DNA of 64,000 nucleotides from Aquipuribacter hungaricus (GTDB lineage Bacteria; Actinomycetota; Actinomycetes; Actinomycetales; JBBAYJ01). A program made the translations under genes and the position numbers. Shown piece after piece: positions 23,076 through 31,784 of this stretch (positions are counted from its first letter, which is position 1; every line of letters begins with the position of its first letter). The notes under the pieces are model-generated. The model ran no database searches. It was not told the DNA's origin and saw nothing but the letters and a program-made list of their open reading frames with translations. The DNA lies in assembly GCF_042663885.1 (NCBI RefSeq), contig NZ_JBHSXV010000001.1; one strand, 5' to 3'.

Positions 23076-24988
23076 CACTCGCTCCTGACCTCGTGCACCT
23101 GGTCGATCGCCTCGGCCGCCCGCACGAGCGCCAGGTGGCTGAAGGCCTGCGGGTAGTTGCCGGTGAAGCGCCGCGCCGCGGGGTCGTACTCCTCCGCGAG
23201 CAGGCCGAGGCCCGGGGTGGCGAGCCCGCACAGCCGGTCCATGAGGGTGGTGGCCTCCTCGCGGCGACCCACCCGGGCCCAGTGCTCGACGAGCCAGAAC
23301 GAGCAGGCGAGGAACGGGTGCTCGTCGCCGGCCAGGCCGTCGACGTCGGTCTCGGTCCGGTAGCGGAGCACGAGCCCGTCGCGCATCAGGTCGGACTCCA
23401 CGGCGGCGACGGTGGCGAGCATGACCGGGTCGTCCCAGTCGAGGAACCCGACCTGGGCGGCCTGGAGCAGGGCCGCGTCCACGCTGGTGCCCCCGAGGTA
23501 CTGCACGAGGTTGCCCCGCTCGGGGTCGACGCCCGTGGCGAGCACCTGGGCCCGGATGGTGTCGGCCATCTCCTGCCACACCTCGACGTGGCCGGGCCGG
23601 CCGAAGTCGCGCGCCGCGCGCACGCCACGGTCGAACGCGGCCCACGCCATGATCCGCGAGTGCGTGAAGGCGCGCAGGTCGCCCCGGATCTCCCAGATGC
23701 CGTTGTCGGGGGTGTCCCAGACCTCGGCGAGGTGGTCCAGCAGCGCCGCCTGCAGCGACCAGCTGAAGACGTCGGTGTGCAGGCCGGCCGCGCGGGCCGC
23801 GTGCAGGGCGACCATGACCTCGCCGATGACGTCGACCTGCAGCTGCGAGGCCGCGGCGTTGCCGACCCGGACCGGCGAGGAGCCCTCGTAGCCCGGCAGG
23901 TGGTCGAGCGTGTACTCCTCGAGCCGGCGCTCGCCGCCGACGCCGTACATGATCTGCACGTCCTCCGGGGCGCCCGCCACGGCCCTCAGCAGCCAGGAGC
24001 GCCAGCTGTCGGCGCTCTCGAGGTAGCCGTGCGCGAGCAGCGCCTCCAGGGTGAGGGCGGCGTCGCGGAGCCAGCAGTACCGGTAGTCCCAGTTGCGGAC
24101 CCCGCCGAGCTCCTCGGGCAGCGACGTGGTCGGGGCCGCGACGATGCCGCCGGTGTCCTCGTGGCTCAGCGCCCGCAGCGTGAGCAGCGAGCGGCGGACG
24201 GCGCCGGCGTAGCGGCCGTCGTGCCGGCAGCGTGACGCCCAGTCGCGCCACCAGGTCTCGGTGCGGTCGATGGCCGCGGTGACGTAGACCGGCTCCGGCG
24301 GCGGCCGGTGCGACGGGTACCAGGTGAGGACCAGGTCGTTCCGGCCGCCCGCGGCGACGTCGAAGACGCCGACGTGGCGGTGGTCCTCCGGGACGGGCAG
24401 CGGGTCGCAGCGCAGCAGGAGCGCGTCGGGCCCGGCGACCGCGAGCAGCGCCTGGGCGCCGCCCTCGCTCGTGGCCGACGTCGCCGCGTTGGGGCCGGAG
24501 CCCACGCCGCGGACCCGCTCGGGGCGTGGCGCGGGCAGGGCGAACGCGGCGTCCACCGTCACCCCGTCGTCCTTGATCCGGCGCACCCACGGCACGTCGC
24601 GGCCGTAGCCGAACCGGATGACGAGCTCCTGCCGCATCCGGACGCTGCCCTCCAGGCCCTCGACGCGGCGGACCAGGTCGGCGCGGCGGCCGCCGACCGG
24701 CATGGTCTCGACCACCCGCACGGCGCCGGTCGAGGTCCGCCAGACGGTCTCCAGGGTGAAGGTGTCGTCGCGGTAGGCGCGCGACTCGACGACGGCGTCC
24801 TCGTCGAGGGGCGCCAGGACCCACCGGCCGTTGTCGCCGTCGCCGAGCAGCGCGGCGAAGCAGGCGGGGGAGTCGAAGCGCGGGAAGCAGAGCCAGTCGA
24901 CGCTGCCGCGGTCGGAGACGAGCGCGGCCGAGTGGAGGTCGCCGAGGAGCGCGTAGCGCTCGATCGGGACCGCGGGGGCGGGGGTCAC
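23072..24988 (-). CDS. GH15 family glycoside hydrolase (glucoamylase/trehalase-like)
   Basis: A 638-residue cytoplasmic protein of glycoside hydrolase family 15. The N-terminal beta-domain starts IERYALLGDLHSAALVSDRG and SVDWLCFPRFDSPACFAALL; the (alpha/alpha)6 catalytic domain has GGVRNWDYRYCWLRDAALTL, with a probable catalytic acid, and GLLAEEYDPAARRFTGNYPQ near the C-terminus, with the probable base. Mycobacterial members hydrolyse trehalose; others act on malto-oligosaccharides, so the substrate is open. No signal peptide is present. The GTG follows TACCGT by 6 bases, so the mRNA is probably leaderless. It is translationally coupled to the metallo-hydrolase gene and divergent from uvrA. 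Confidence 0.92.
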   Translation of the reverse strand: MTPAPAVPIERYALLGDLHSAALVSDRGSVDWLCFPRFDSPACFAALLGDGDNGRWVLAPLDEDAVVESRAYRDDTFTLETVWRTSTGAVRVVETMPVGGRRADLVRRVEGLEGSVRMRQELVIRFGYGRDVPWVRRIKDDGVTVDAAFALPAPRPERVRGVGSGPNAATSATSEGGAQALLAVAGPDALLLRCDPLPVPEDHRHVGVFDVAAGGRNDLVLTWYPSHRPPPEPVYVTAAIDRTETWWRDWASRCRHDGRYAGAVRRSLLTLRALSHEDTGGIVAAPTTSLPEELGGVRNWDYRYCWLRDAALTLEALLAHGYLESADSWRSWLLRAVAGAPEDVQIMYGVGGERRLEEYTLDHLPGYEGSSPVRVGNAAASQLQVDVIGEVMVALHAARAAGLHTDVFSWSLQAALLDHLAEVWDTPDNGIWEIRGDLRAFTHSRIMAWAAFDRGVRAARDFGRPGHVEVWQEMADTIRAQVLATGVDPERGNLVQYLGGTSVDAALLQAAQVGFLDWDDPVMLATVAAVESDLMRDGLVLRYRTETDVDGLAGDEHPFLACSFWLVEHWARVGRREEATTLMDRLCGLATPGLGLLAEEYDPAARRFTGNYPQAFSHLALVRAAEAIDQVHEVRSEW

Positions 24989-24994
24989 GGCGGG

Positions 24995-25000
24995 ACGGTA
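24995..25000 (-). promoter_or_regulatory. -10 box of a leaderless GH15 transcript
   Basis: On the minus strand TACCGT (25000-24995) stands 6 bases before the GTG at 24988. It is the same box and spacing as at uvrB. Confidence 0.55.
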
Positions 25001-25129
25001 CCCCCGGGCGGAGCGGCCGGACCGCGGCGCGCCAGCCCGCGGCGCCAGGGCCCCGCGCCGGGTGACCGGGACCGGCCGCGCGTCGTGGTGCAGGGCCTCG
25101 CGCCGGACGGCGGTGTCGGTGGGCCGACC

Positions 25130-25135
25130 TACGAT
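25130..25135 (+). promoter_or_regulatory. -10 box of a leaderless uvrA transcript
   Basis: TACGAT stands 6 bases before the uvrA GTG (25142), with no ribosome-binding site. The rest of the 153-base gap to the GH15 gene holds no further clear element. Confidence 0.6.
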
Positions 25136-25141
25136 GGGGGT

Positions 25142-28075
25142 GTGGCAGACCGTCTCGTCGTCCGTGGTGCACGTGAGCACAACCTCAAGGACATCGGGGT
25201 CGACCTCCCGCGCGACTCGCTCGTCGTGTTCACCGGCCTGTCGGGGTCCGGGAAGTCGTCCCTGGCCTTCGACACCATCTTCGCCGAGGGCCAGCGCCGC
25301 TACGTGGAGTCCCTCAGCGCCTACGCCCGGCAGTTCCTCGGCCAGATGGACAAGCCGGACGTCGACTTCATCGAGGGCCTGTCTCCCGCGGTGTCCATCG
25401 ACCAGAAGTCGACCAACCGCAACCCCCGGTCGACCGTCGGCACCATCACCGAGATCCACGACTACCTGCGCCTGCTGTACGCGCGCGCCGGGCGGCCCCA
25501 CTGCGTCCGCTGCGGCGAGCCGATCGGCCGGCAGACGCCCCAGCAGATCGTCGACCGCCTGCTCCAGCTGCCGGACGGCACCCGGTTCCAGGTGCTCGCC
25601 CCGGTCGTCCGCGGCCGCAAGGGCGAGAACCTCGAGCTGTTCCGCGAGATGCAGGGCAAGGGCTTCTCGCGCGCCCGGGTCGACGGCGAGGTCGTGTCGC
25701 TGGCCGAGCCGCCCGTGCTGGACGGCAAGAAGAAGCACGACGTCGACGTCGTCGTCGACCGCCTCGTCTCGCGCAGCGAGGGCGACGAGGACAAGCAGTA
25801 CAGCGCCCGCCGCCGCCTCACCGACTCCGTCGAGACCGCCCTGGGGCTGGCCGAGGGCATGCTCGTCGTCGAGCTCATCGACGTCCCCGCGCCGGGCACC
25901 CCCGGCGCCGACGACCACCCGCTGGGCCCGCGCGAGCGGCGCTTCAGCGAGCGGCTCGCCTGCCCCAACGACCACCCGGTCGCGCTGGAGGAGATCGAGC
26001 CGCGCACGTTCTCCTTCAACGGCCCGTACGGCGCCTGCCCGACGTGCAGCGGCCTGGGGACGCGCCTGGAGGTCGACCCCGAGCTCGTCGTCCCCGACGA
26101 CGACCTGTCGCTGTCGCAGGGGGCCGTAGCCCCGTGGTCGACGGGCTCCCAGAGCGTCGACTACTTCGACAAGCTGCTGAGCAGCCTCGCCGACGCGCTC
26201 GGCTTCTCCATGGACACCCCGTGGCGCGCGCTGCCCGAGCGAGCCCGCGAGGCCGTGCTCCACGGCCTCGACGGCCAGCTCGACGTCCGCTACAAGACCC
26301 GGCACGGCCGCCAGCGCGCGTACCGGGCCGGGTTCGAGGGCGTCCTGCCGTTCATCCGCCGCCGCCACGAGGAGACCGACTCCGAGTGGGCCAAGGACCG
26401 CTACGGCGCCTACATGCGCGAGGTCCCGTGCCCGGTCTGCCAGGGCGCCCGGCTGCGGCCGGAGGTGCTCGCCGTCACGGTGTCCGGGCGCAACATCGCC
26501 CAGGTGTCCTCGCTCACCATCGGCGAGACCGCCGAGTTCCTGCGCGACCTCGAGCTGTCCGAGCGCGAGCACGCCATCGCCGACCGGGTGCTCCGCGAGA
26601 TCCACGCCCGCCTCGGGTTCCTCCTCGACGTCGGCCTGGACTACCTCAGCCTCGACCGGGCGGCGGGCACGCTGTCCGGCGGCGAGGCCCAGCGCATCCG
26701 CCTCGCCACCCAGATCGGCGCCGGCCTGGTGGGGGTGCTGTACGTGCTCGACGAGCCGAGCATCGGCCTGCACCAGCGGGACAACCAGCGCCTCATCGGC
26801 ACGCTCACCCGGCTGCGCGACCTGGGCAACACCCTCATCGTCGTCGAGCACGACGAGGACACCATCAAGGCCTCGGACTGGGTCGTCGACATCGGCCCGG
26901 GCGCCGGCGAGCACGGCGGGCAGGTGGTCCACTCCGGGCCGCTGGCCGAGCTGCTCACCAACTCCGCCTCGCTCACCGGGGCCTACCTGTCCGGCCGCCG
27001 GAGCATCCCGACGCCCGCCACCCGGCGCGCCGTCGACCCCGCCCGGGTCGTGTCCGTCAAGGGCGCGCGCGAGCACAACCTCACCGGCGTGGACGTCGAC
27101 TTCCCGCTCGGCGTCCTCGTGTCGGTGACCGGGGTGTCCGGGTCGGGCAAGTCGACCCTGGTCAACGACATCCTCTACACGGTGCTGGCGAACAAGCTCA
27201 ACGGCGCCCGCCAGGTCCCCGGCCGGCACAAGACCGTCACCGGCCTGGAGCACCTGGACAAGGTGGTCCACGTCGACCAGGGCCCGATCGGCCGCACGCC
27301 GCGGTCCAACCCGGCGACGTACACGGGCGTCTGGGACCACGTGCGCAAGCTGTTCGCGCAGGCGCCCGAGGCCAAGATCCGCGGCTACCAGCCCGGCCGG
27401 TTCAGCTTCAACGTCAAGGGCGGTCGCTGCGAGCACTGCCAGGGCGACGGCACCCTGAAGATCGAGATGAACTTCCTCCCGGACGTCTACGTCCCGTGCG
27501 AGGTGTGCCACGGCGCCCGGTACAACCGGGAGACCCTCGAGGTGCACTTCAAGGGCAAGACGGTCGCCGACGTCCTGGACGCCCCGATCGAGGAGGCCGC
27601 GGAGTTCTTCGCCGCGGTCCCCGCCATCGCCCGGCACCTCAACACGCTGGTCGACGTCGGCCTGGGCTACGTCCGCCTCGGCCAGCCCGCCCCGACCCTG
27701 TCCGGCGGCGAGGCGCAGCGCGTCAGGCTCGCCACCGAGCTGCAGCGCCGCTCCGCCGGGCGCACGGTGTACGTGCTCGACGAGCCCACCACCGGGCTGC
27801 ACTTCGAGGACATCCGCAAGCTGCTGGAGCTCCTGCAGGGGCTGGTGGACAAGGGCAACACCGTCATCGTCATCGAGCACAACCTCGACGTCATCAAGTC
27901 CTCGGACTGGGTCATCGACATGGGGCCCGAGGGCGGCTCCGGCGGCGGCCGGGTCATCGCCCAGGGGACGCCGGAGCAGGTGGCGGCGGTCGAGGGCAGC
28001 TTCACCGGGCAGTTCCTCGCCGGGCTCGTCACGCCGGCACCCGCCCGGCGGACGACGCGCCGCAAGGCGGGCTGA
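25142..28075 (+). CDS. uvrA: Excinuclease ABC subunit A
   Basis: Damage-sensing ATPase of nucleotide excision repair (977 residues, full length). It has two ABC modules: Walker A FTGLSGSGKSSLAFDTIF and VTGVSGSGKSTLVNDILY; signatures LSGGEAQRIRLATQ and LSGGEAQRVRLATE; Walker B VLYVLDEPSIGLHQ and VYVLDEPTTGLHF. The UvrB-binding region and insertion domain follow the first Walker A. The C-terminal zinc site is CEHCQGDGTLKIEMNFLPD with a later CEVCHG. In the N-terminal zinc module the first pair reads CPNDH rather than CxxC, followed by CPTCSGLG, so one ligand may be His, as in other actinobacteria. The start is the GTG placed 6 bases after TACGAT. Confidence 0.98.
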   Translation: MADRLVVRGAREHNLKDIGVDLPRDSLVVFTGLSGSGKSSLAFDTIFAEGQRRYVESLSAYARQFLGQMDKPDVDFIEGLSPAVSIDQKSTNRNPRSTVGTITEIHDYLRLLYARAGRPHCVRCGEPIGRQTPQQIVDRLLQLPDGTRFQVLAPVVRGRKGENLELFREMQGKGFSRARVDGEVVSLAEPPVLDGKKKHDVDVVVDRLVSRSEGDEDKQYSARRRLTDSVETALGLAEGMLVVELIDVPAPGTPGADDHPLGPRERRFSERLACPNDHPVALEEIEPRTFSFNGPYGACPTCSGLGTRLEVDPELVVPDDDLSLSQGAVAPWSTGSQSVDYFDKLLSSLADALGFSMDTPWRALPERAREAVLHGLDGQLDVRYKTRHGRQRAYRAGFEGVLPFIRRRHEETDSEWAKDRYGAYMREVPCPVCQGARLRPEVLAVTVSGRNIAQVSSLTIGETAEFLRDLELSEREHAIADRVLREIHARLGFLLDVGLDYLSLDRAAGTLSGGEAQRIRLATQIGAGLVGVLYVLDEPSIGLHQRDNQRLIGTLTRLRDLGNTLIVVEHDEDTIKASDWVVDIGPGAGEHGGQVVHSGPLAELLTNSASLTGAYLSGRRSIPTPATRRAVDPARVVSVKGAREHNLTGVDVDFPLGVLVSVTGVSGSGKSTLVNDILYTVLANKLNGARQVPGRHKTVTGLEHLDKVVHVDQGPIGRTPRSNPATYTGVWDHVRKLFAQAPEAKIRGYQPGRFSFNVKGGRCEHCQGDGTLKIEMNFLPDVYVPCEVCHGARYNRETLEVHFKGKTVADVLDAPIEEAAEFFAAVPAIARHLNTLVDVGLGYVRLGQPAPTLSGGEAQRVRLATELQRRSAGRTVYVLDEPTTGLHFEDIRKLLELLQGLVDKGNTVIVIEHNLDVIKSSDWVIDMGPEGGSGGGRVIAQGTPEQVAAVEGSFTGQFLAGLVTPAPARRTTRRKAG

Positions 28076-28157
28076 GGCCACGACGGGCTGAGGCGCACGA
28101 CGGGTGCGGCGTCCGGGTCCCTGCCGGCGCCGTACCCCCGTCGTGGACAATCGCCGC

Positions 28158-28649
28158 GTGGACCCCGTCTCGCTCGACTGCCCCTCCCGCCGCGGCGTGC
28201 TCCGCACCCTCGCCGGGGTCGGGGTGACGACCATCGCCGCGGGCGTGCTCAGCGCGTGCGGCGGGTCGGACGCGCCCACCGGGGCCGAGGGCCCAGCGGC
28301 GACGGCCGGCGCGGGCGGCACGGCGACCGGCGGCGCGGGCGGGACGGCGGCCGGCGCCTCCGTGCCGCTGGCGGACGTGCCGGTCGGCGAGGCCGTCGTG
28401 GTGGACGTCGACGGCGCGCGATACGTCGTCGCCCAGCCCAGCGAGGGCGAGGTGGTCGCGTTCTCGGCCAGCTGCACCCACGCGGGCACCACCGTCGAGG
28501 CCGCCGGCGGGCTCGAGCTCCGCTGCCCCAACCACGGCAGCCGTTTCGACGCCGCCGACGGGGCCGCCGTGCTCAACGGCCCGGCCGAGGAGCCGCTGCC
28601 GTCGGTGGGAGCACGCGTCGAGGGCGACCAGGTCGTCCTGGACGTCTGA
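28158..28649 (+). CDS. Rieske [2Fe-2S] protein, Tat-exported lipoprotein
   Basis: A 163-residue Rieske-domain protein. The N-terminus has a twin-arginine signal (PSRRGVLRTLAGVGVTTIAA) that ends in a lipobox (LSAC), so the folded protein is exported by Tat and lipid-anchored outside. A Gly/Ala/Thr linker follows, then the cluster ligands in SCTHAG (Cys, His) and CPNHGSRFD (Cys, His). It is too small for a bc1-complex Rieske subunit and resembles stand-alone ferredoxin-like lipoproteins that pass electrons to unknown partners. The GTG follows GACAAT by 6 bases without a ribosome-binding site. It lies between uvrA and uvrC on the same strand; nothing else suggests a role in repair. Confidence 0.9.
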   Translation: MDPVSLDCPSRRGVLRTLAGVGVTTIAAGVLSACGGSDAPTGAEGPAATAGAGGTATGGAGGTAAGASVPLADVPVGEAVVVDVDGARYVVAQPSEGEVVAFSASCTHAGTTVEAAGGLELRCPNHGSRFDAADGAAVLNGPAEEPLPSVGARVEGDQVVLDV

Positions 28650-28687
28650 GCGCCTGCCCTGACGGCAGGGCTGTCACCGGCGGCGCC

Positions 28688-28693
28688 TACCCT
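28688..28693 (+). promoter_or_regulatory. -10 box of a leaderless uvrC transcript
   Basis: TACCCT stands 7 bases before the uvrC GTG (28701), with no ribosome-binding site. A short hairpin (28653-28658 with 28664-28669) just upstream may end the Rieske transcript. Confidence 0.55.
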
Positions 28694-28700
28694 CGTCGTC

Positions 28701-30845
28701 GTGGCGGACCCCTCGACCTACCGCCCCAAGACGGGTGAGATCCCGGAGCTGCCGGGTGTCTACCGGTTCTCCGACGCCCACGGGCGGGTCATCTACGTCG
28801 GCAAGGCCAAGAGCCTCCGGCAGCGGCTCAACAGCTACTTCGCCGACCCGGCCGGGCTGCACCCGCGCACCCAGCAGATGGTGTTCACGGCGGCGTCGGT
28901 CCAGTGGACGACGGTGGGCACCGAGGTCGAGGCGCTCCAGCTCGAGTACTCCTGGATCAAGGAGTTCGACCCGCGGTTCAACGTCAAGTACCGCGACGAC
29001 AAGTCCTACCCGTGGCTGGCCGTCACGGTGGGCGAGGAGTTCCCGCGCGTGCAGGTGCTGCGCGGCGCCAAGCGCAAGGGCACCCGGTACTTCGGGCCGT
29101 ACTCCCACGCCTGGGCGATCCGGGAGACCGTCGACCTGCTGCTGCGCGTGTTCCCCGTCCGCACCTGCAGCATGGGCGTCTTCAAGCGGGCTGGCCAGGT
29201 CGGCCGGCCCTGCCTGCTCGGCTACATCGACAAGTGCTCCGCGCCGTGCGTGGGGCGGGTGAGCGCCGACGAGCACCGCGACATCGTCGAGGACTTCGTC
29301 GACTTCATGGCCGGCGACGCGGCCCGCTTCGTCCGCCGGCTCGAGGGGCGGATGCGCGACGCCGCGGGGCTGCAGGACTACGAGCGCGCCGCCCGGCTCC
29401 GCGACGACATCGGCGCCCTGCAGCGCGCGCTCGAGCGCAACGCCGTCGTCCTGCCCGACGCCACCGACGCCGACGTGTTCGCCCTGGCCGAGGACGAGCT
29501 CGAGGCGGCCGTGCAGGTGTTCCACGTCCGCGGCGGGCGGATCCGCGGCCAGCGCGGCTGGGTCGTGGAGAAGGTCGAGGACGTGAGCACGCCCGACCTC
29601 GTCGAGCGGCTGCTCCAGCAGGTGTACGGCTCCGAGGACGCCGCCGAGGCCACCGGCTCCGTCCCCCGCGAGGTCCTCGTCCCGGTCGAGCCGACCGACG
29701 CCGACGAGGTGCGCGACTGGCTGAGCGCCCGGCGGGGCTCCCGCGTCGACGTCCGGGTGCCCCAGCGGGGCGACAAGCGCACCCTCATGGACACCGTGGC
29801 CGGCAACGCCAAGCAGGCCCTGGCGCTGCACAAGACGCGCCGCGCGGGCGACCTCACCACCCGCGGCCTCGCGCTGCAGGAGCTGCAGGAGGCGCTCGGC
29901 CTGCCCGAGGCGCCGCTGCGGATCGAGTGCTACGACGTCTCCCACCTCATGGGCACCGACCGGGTGGCGTCGATGGTGGTCTTCGAGGACGGCCTGCCGC
30001 GCAAGGGCGAGTACCGCACGTTCAACGTGCGCGGCGACCACGGCGAGGACGACACCGCCGCCATGCGCGAGGTGCTGCAGCGGCGGTTCCGGCGCTACCT
30101 CGAGGACCGCGAGCAGGCCGGCGACCTGGAGATGGGCCCCGACCCCGAGGACGAGGTGCCGACCGGTCCGGGCGCCATCGACCCCACCACCGGGCGGCCC
30201 CGCCGCTTCGCCTACCCGCCGCAGCTCGTCGTCGTCGACGGCGGCGCCCCGCAGGTGTCCGCGGCCGCGGCGGCGCTGGCCGACATGGGCGTCGGCGACG
30301 TCGCCGTCGTCGGCCTCGCCAAGCGGCTGGAGGAGGTCTGGCTGCCCGACGACGACCACCCGCTGGTCCTGCCGCGCACCTCGCAGGGGCTGTACCTGCT
30401 GCAGCGGCTGCGCGACGAGGCCCACCGCTTCGCCATCGGCAAGCACCGGGCCAGGCGCACCAAGGGGATGACCGTCAGCGAGCTCGACGGCGTCCCCGGG
30501 CTCGGCCCCACCCGTCGCAAGGCCCTGCTCGACGCGTTCGGGTCGGTGCGCGCGCTGCGGCAGGCCGAGGCCGAGGAGATCGCCGGCGTCAAGGGCATCG
30601 GGCCGGCGCTGGCGGCGACCGTCGTGGCCGCGCTCCGCCCCGACGCCCCGACCACCGAGGCCGCCGCCCGGGCCGCCGGGGCAGCCGGGGCGGGGGAGGA
30701 CGGCCAGGGCGCCACGGACGGTCCCGCCGCCGCGCCGTCCGGTGCCACCGCCCTGTCCGCGCTCGGCCCCGGCGACGGCGGCACGAGCGACCTCGACGAC
30801 ATCGGCGCGGTCGACATGGCGACCGGCGAGGTGCTCAGCCGCTAG
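28701..30845 (+). CDS. uvrC: Excinuclease ABC subunit C
   Basis: Dual-incision nuclease of nucleotide excision repair (714 residues). The GIY-YIG domain that makes the 3' cut is at the N-terminus (LPGVYRFSDAHGRVIYVGKA). The UVR helix that binds UvrB is ERAARLRDDIGALQRALERN. The RNase H-like domain for the 5' cut has IECYDVSHLMGTDRVASMVV and LVVVDGGAPQV. Two helix-hairpin-helix motifs follow (VPGLGPTRRKALLDAFGSV and IAGVKGIGPALAATVV). A Cys cluster, CSMGVFK...CLLGYIDKCSAPC, matches the Fe-S-type cysteines seen in other UvrC proteins. The last 65 residues are a low-complexity Ala/Gly/Asp tail longer than usual. Confidence 0.97.
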   Translation: MADPSTYRPKTGEIPELPGVYRFSDAHGRVIYVGKAKSLRQRLNSYFADPAGLHPRTQQMVFTAASVQWTTVGTEVEALQLEYSWIKEFDPRFNVKYRDDKSYPWLAVTVGEEFPRVQVLRGAKRKGTRYFGPYSHAWAIRETVDLLLRVFPVRTCSMGVFKRAGQVGRPCLLGYIDKCSAPCVGRVSADEHRDIVEDFVDFMAGDAARFVRRLEGRMRDAAGLQDYERAARLRDDIGALQRALERNAVVLPDATDADVFALAEDELEAAVQVFHVRGGRIRGQRGWVVEKVEDVSTPDLVERLLQQVYGSEDAAEATGSVPREVLVPVEPTDADEVRDWLSARRGSRVDVRVPQRGDKRTLMDTVAGNAKQALALHKTRRAGDLTTRGLALQELQEALGLPEAPLRIECYDVSHLMGTDRVASMVVFEDGLPRKGEYRTFNVRGDHGEDDTAAMREVLQRRFRRYLEDREQAGDLEMGPDPEDEVPTGPGAIDPTTGRPRRFAYPPQLVVVDGGAPQVSAAAAALADMGVGDVAVVGLAKRLEEVWLPDDDHPLVLPRTSQGLYLLQRLRDEAHRFAIGKHRARRTKGMTVSELDGVPGLGPTRRKALLDAFGSVRALRQAEAEEIAGVKGIGPALAATVVAALRPDAPTTEAAARAAGAAGAGEDGQGATDGPAAAPSGATALSALGPGDGGTSDLDDIGAVDMATGEVLSR

Positions 30846-30899
30846 GCGCGGCATGCTGGGCGACGACCGGCACCCCCACCCACCGGCAGGAGCCGCCAC

Positions 30900-31784
30900 G
30901 TGACCGACGCGCACCCGGACGAGGCCGAGGTCCTCATCATCACCGGCCTGTCCGGAGCCGGGCACTCCACGGCGTCCAACGTGCTGGAGGACGACGGCTG
31001 GTTCGTCGTGGACAACCTGCCGCCGCAGATGCTCCCGCCGCTGGCCGAGCTCACCATCCGCGCCGGCGGCGCCGTGCCGCGCCTGGCCGTGGCCATCGAC
31101 GTCCGCGGCCGCAGCTTCACCCCGGACCTGTCCAAGGCCCTCGACGACGTCCGTGCCAAGGGGCTCACCCCGGTCGTCATGTTCCTCGACGCGGCCGACC
31201 AGGTCCTCCTCCGGCGCTTCGAGTCCGTCCGCCGCCCCCACCCGCTGCAGCCCCCCGGCACGGTGCTCGACGCCATCGCCCGCGAGCGGCTCCTGCTGCA
31301 GCCCGTCCGCGACCTCGCCGACATCTACCTGGACACCAGCGAGACCAACGTCCACCAGCTCGCCGCCAAGGTCCGCGCGGCCATGCGGCCCCGTGCGCCC
31401 GGCTCGGCGGACCTGCACCTCACGGTGATGTCGTTCGGGTTCAAGCACGGCGTGCCCGTCGACGCGGAGAACATCGCCGACGTCCGGTTCCTGCCGAACC
31501 CGCACTGGGTGCCGGGGCTCCGGCCGCGGACCGGGCTGGACCCGGAGGTCGCCGAGTACGTCTTCGCCGACCCCGCGGCCGAGGGCTTCGTCGAGGCGTA
31601 CACCCGTTGCCTGGAGGTCATCACGCGCGGCTACCGCGAGGAGAACAAGCGCTTCGCCGTGGTCGCCGTCGGCTGCACCGGCGGCAAGCACCGCAGCGTC
31701 GCCGTCGCCGAGGCGCTCGCGCTCCGGCTGGCGGGCGAGGGCGTCGTCACGCACGCGGTCCACCGGGACCTGGGGCGGGAGTAG
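30900..31784 (+). CDS. rapZ: RNase adapter RapZ-like P-loop nucleotide-binding protein
   Basis: A 294-residue member of the RapZ/YvcJ family. In E. coli RapZ guides RNase E to the GlmZ RNA; in Gram-positive bacteria the role is less clear and may be linked to cell-wall precursor control. Landmarks are the P-loop GLSGAGHSTASNVLEDDGWF, DNLPPQMLPPLAEL, and the C-terminal VAVGCTGGKHRSVAVAEAL. In the P-loop the usual Lys is His (GHST), where mycobacterial relatives have Arg; nucleotide affinity may be altered. The GTG has CAGGAG 8 bases upstream. It abuts glmR and precedes whiA, the conserved rapZ-glmR-whiA order. Confidence 0.93.
   Translation: MTDAHPDEAEVLIITGLSGAGHSTASNVLEDDGWFVVDNLPPQMLPPLAELTIRAGGAVPRLAVAIDVRGRSFTPDLSKALDDVRAKGLTPVVMFLDAADQVLLRRFESVRRPHPLQPPGTVLDAIARERLLLQPVRDLADIYLDTSETNVHQLAAKVRAAMRPRAPGSADLHLTVMSFGFKHGVPVDAENIADVRFLPNPHWVPGLRPRTGLDPEVAEYVFADPAAEGFVEAYTRCLEVITRGYREENKRFAVVAVGCTGGKHRSVAVAEALALRLAGEGVVTHAVHRDLGRE

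Noticed and set aside
28078..28146. Inverted repeat CCACGACGGG / CCCGTCGTGG between uvrA and the Rieske gene
   Set aside because: The loop would be about 49 bases, too long for a terminator, and the right arm overlaps the likely -10 region; I consider it coincidental.
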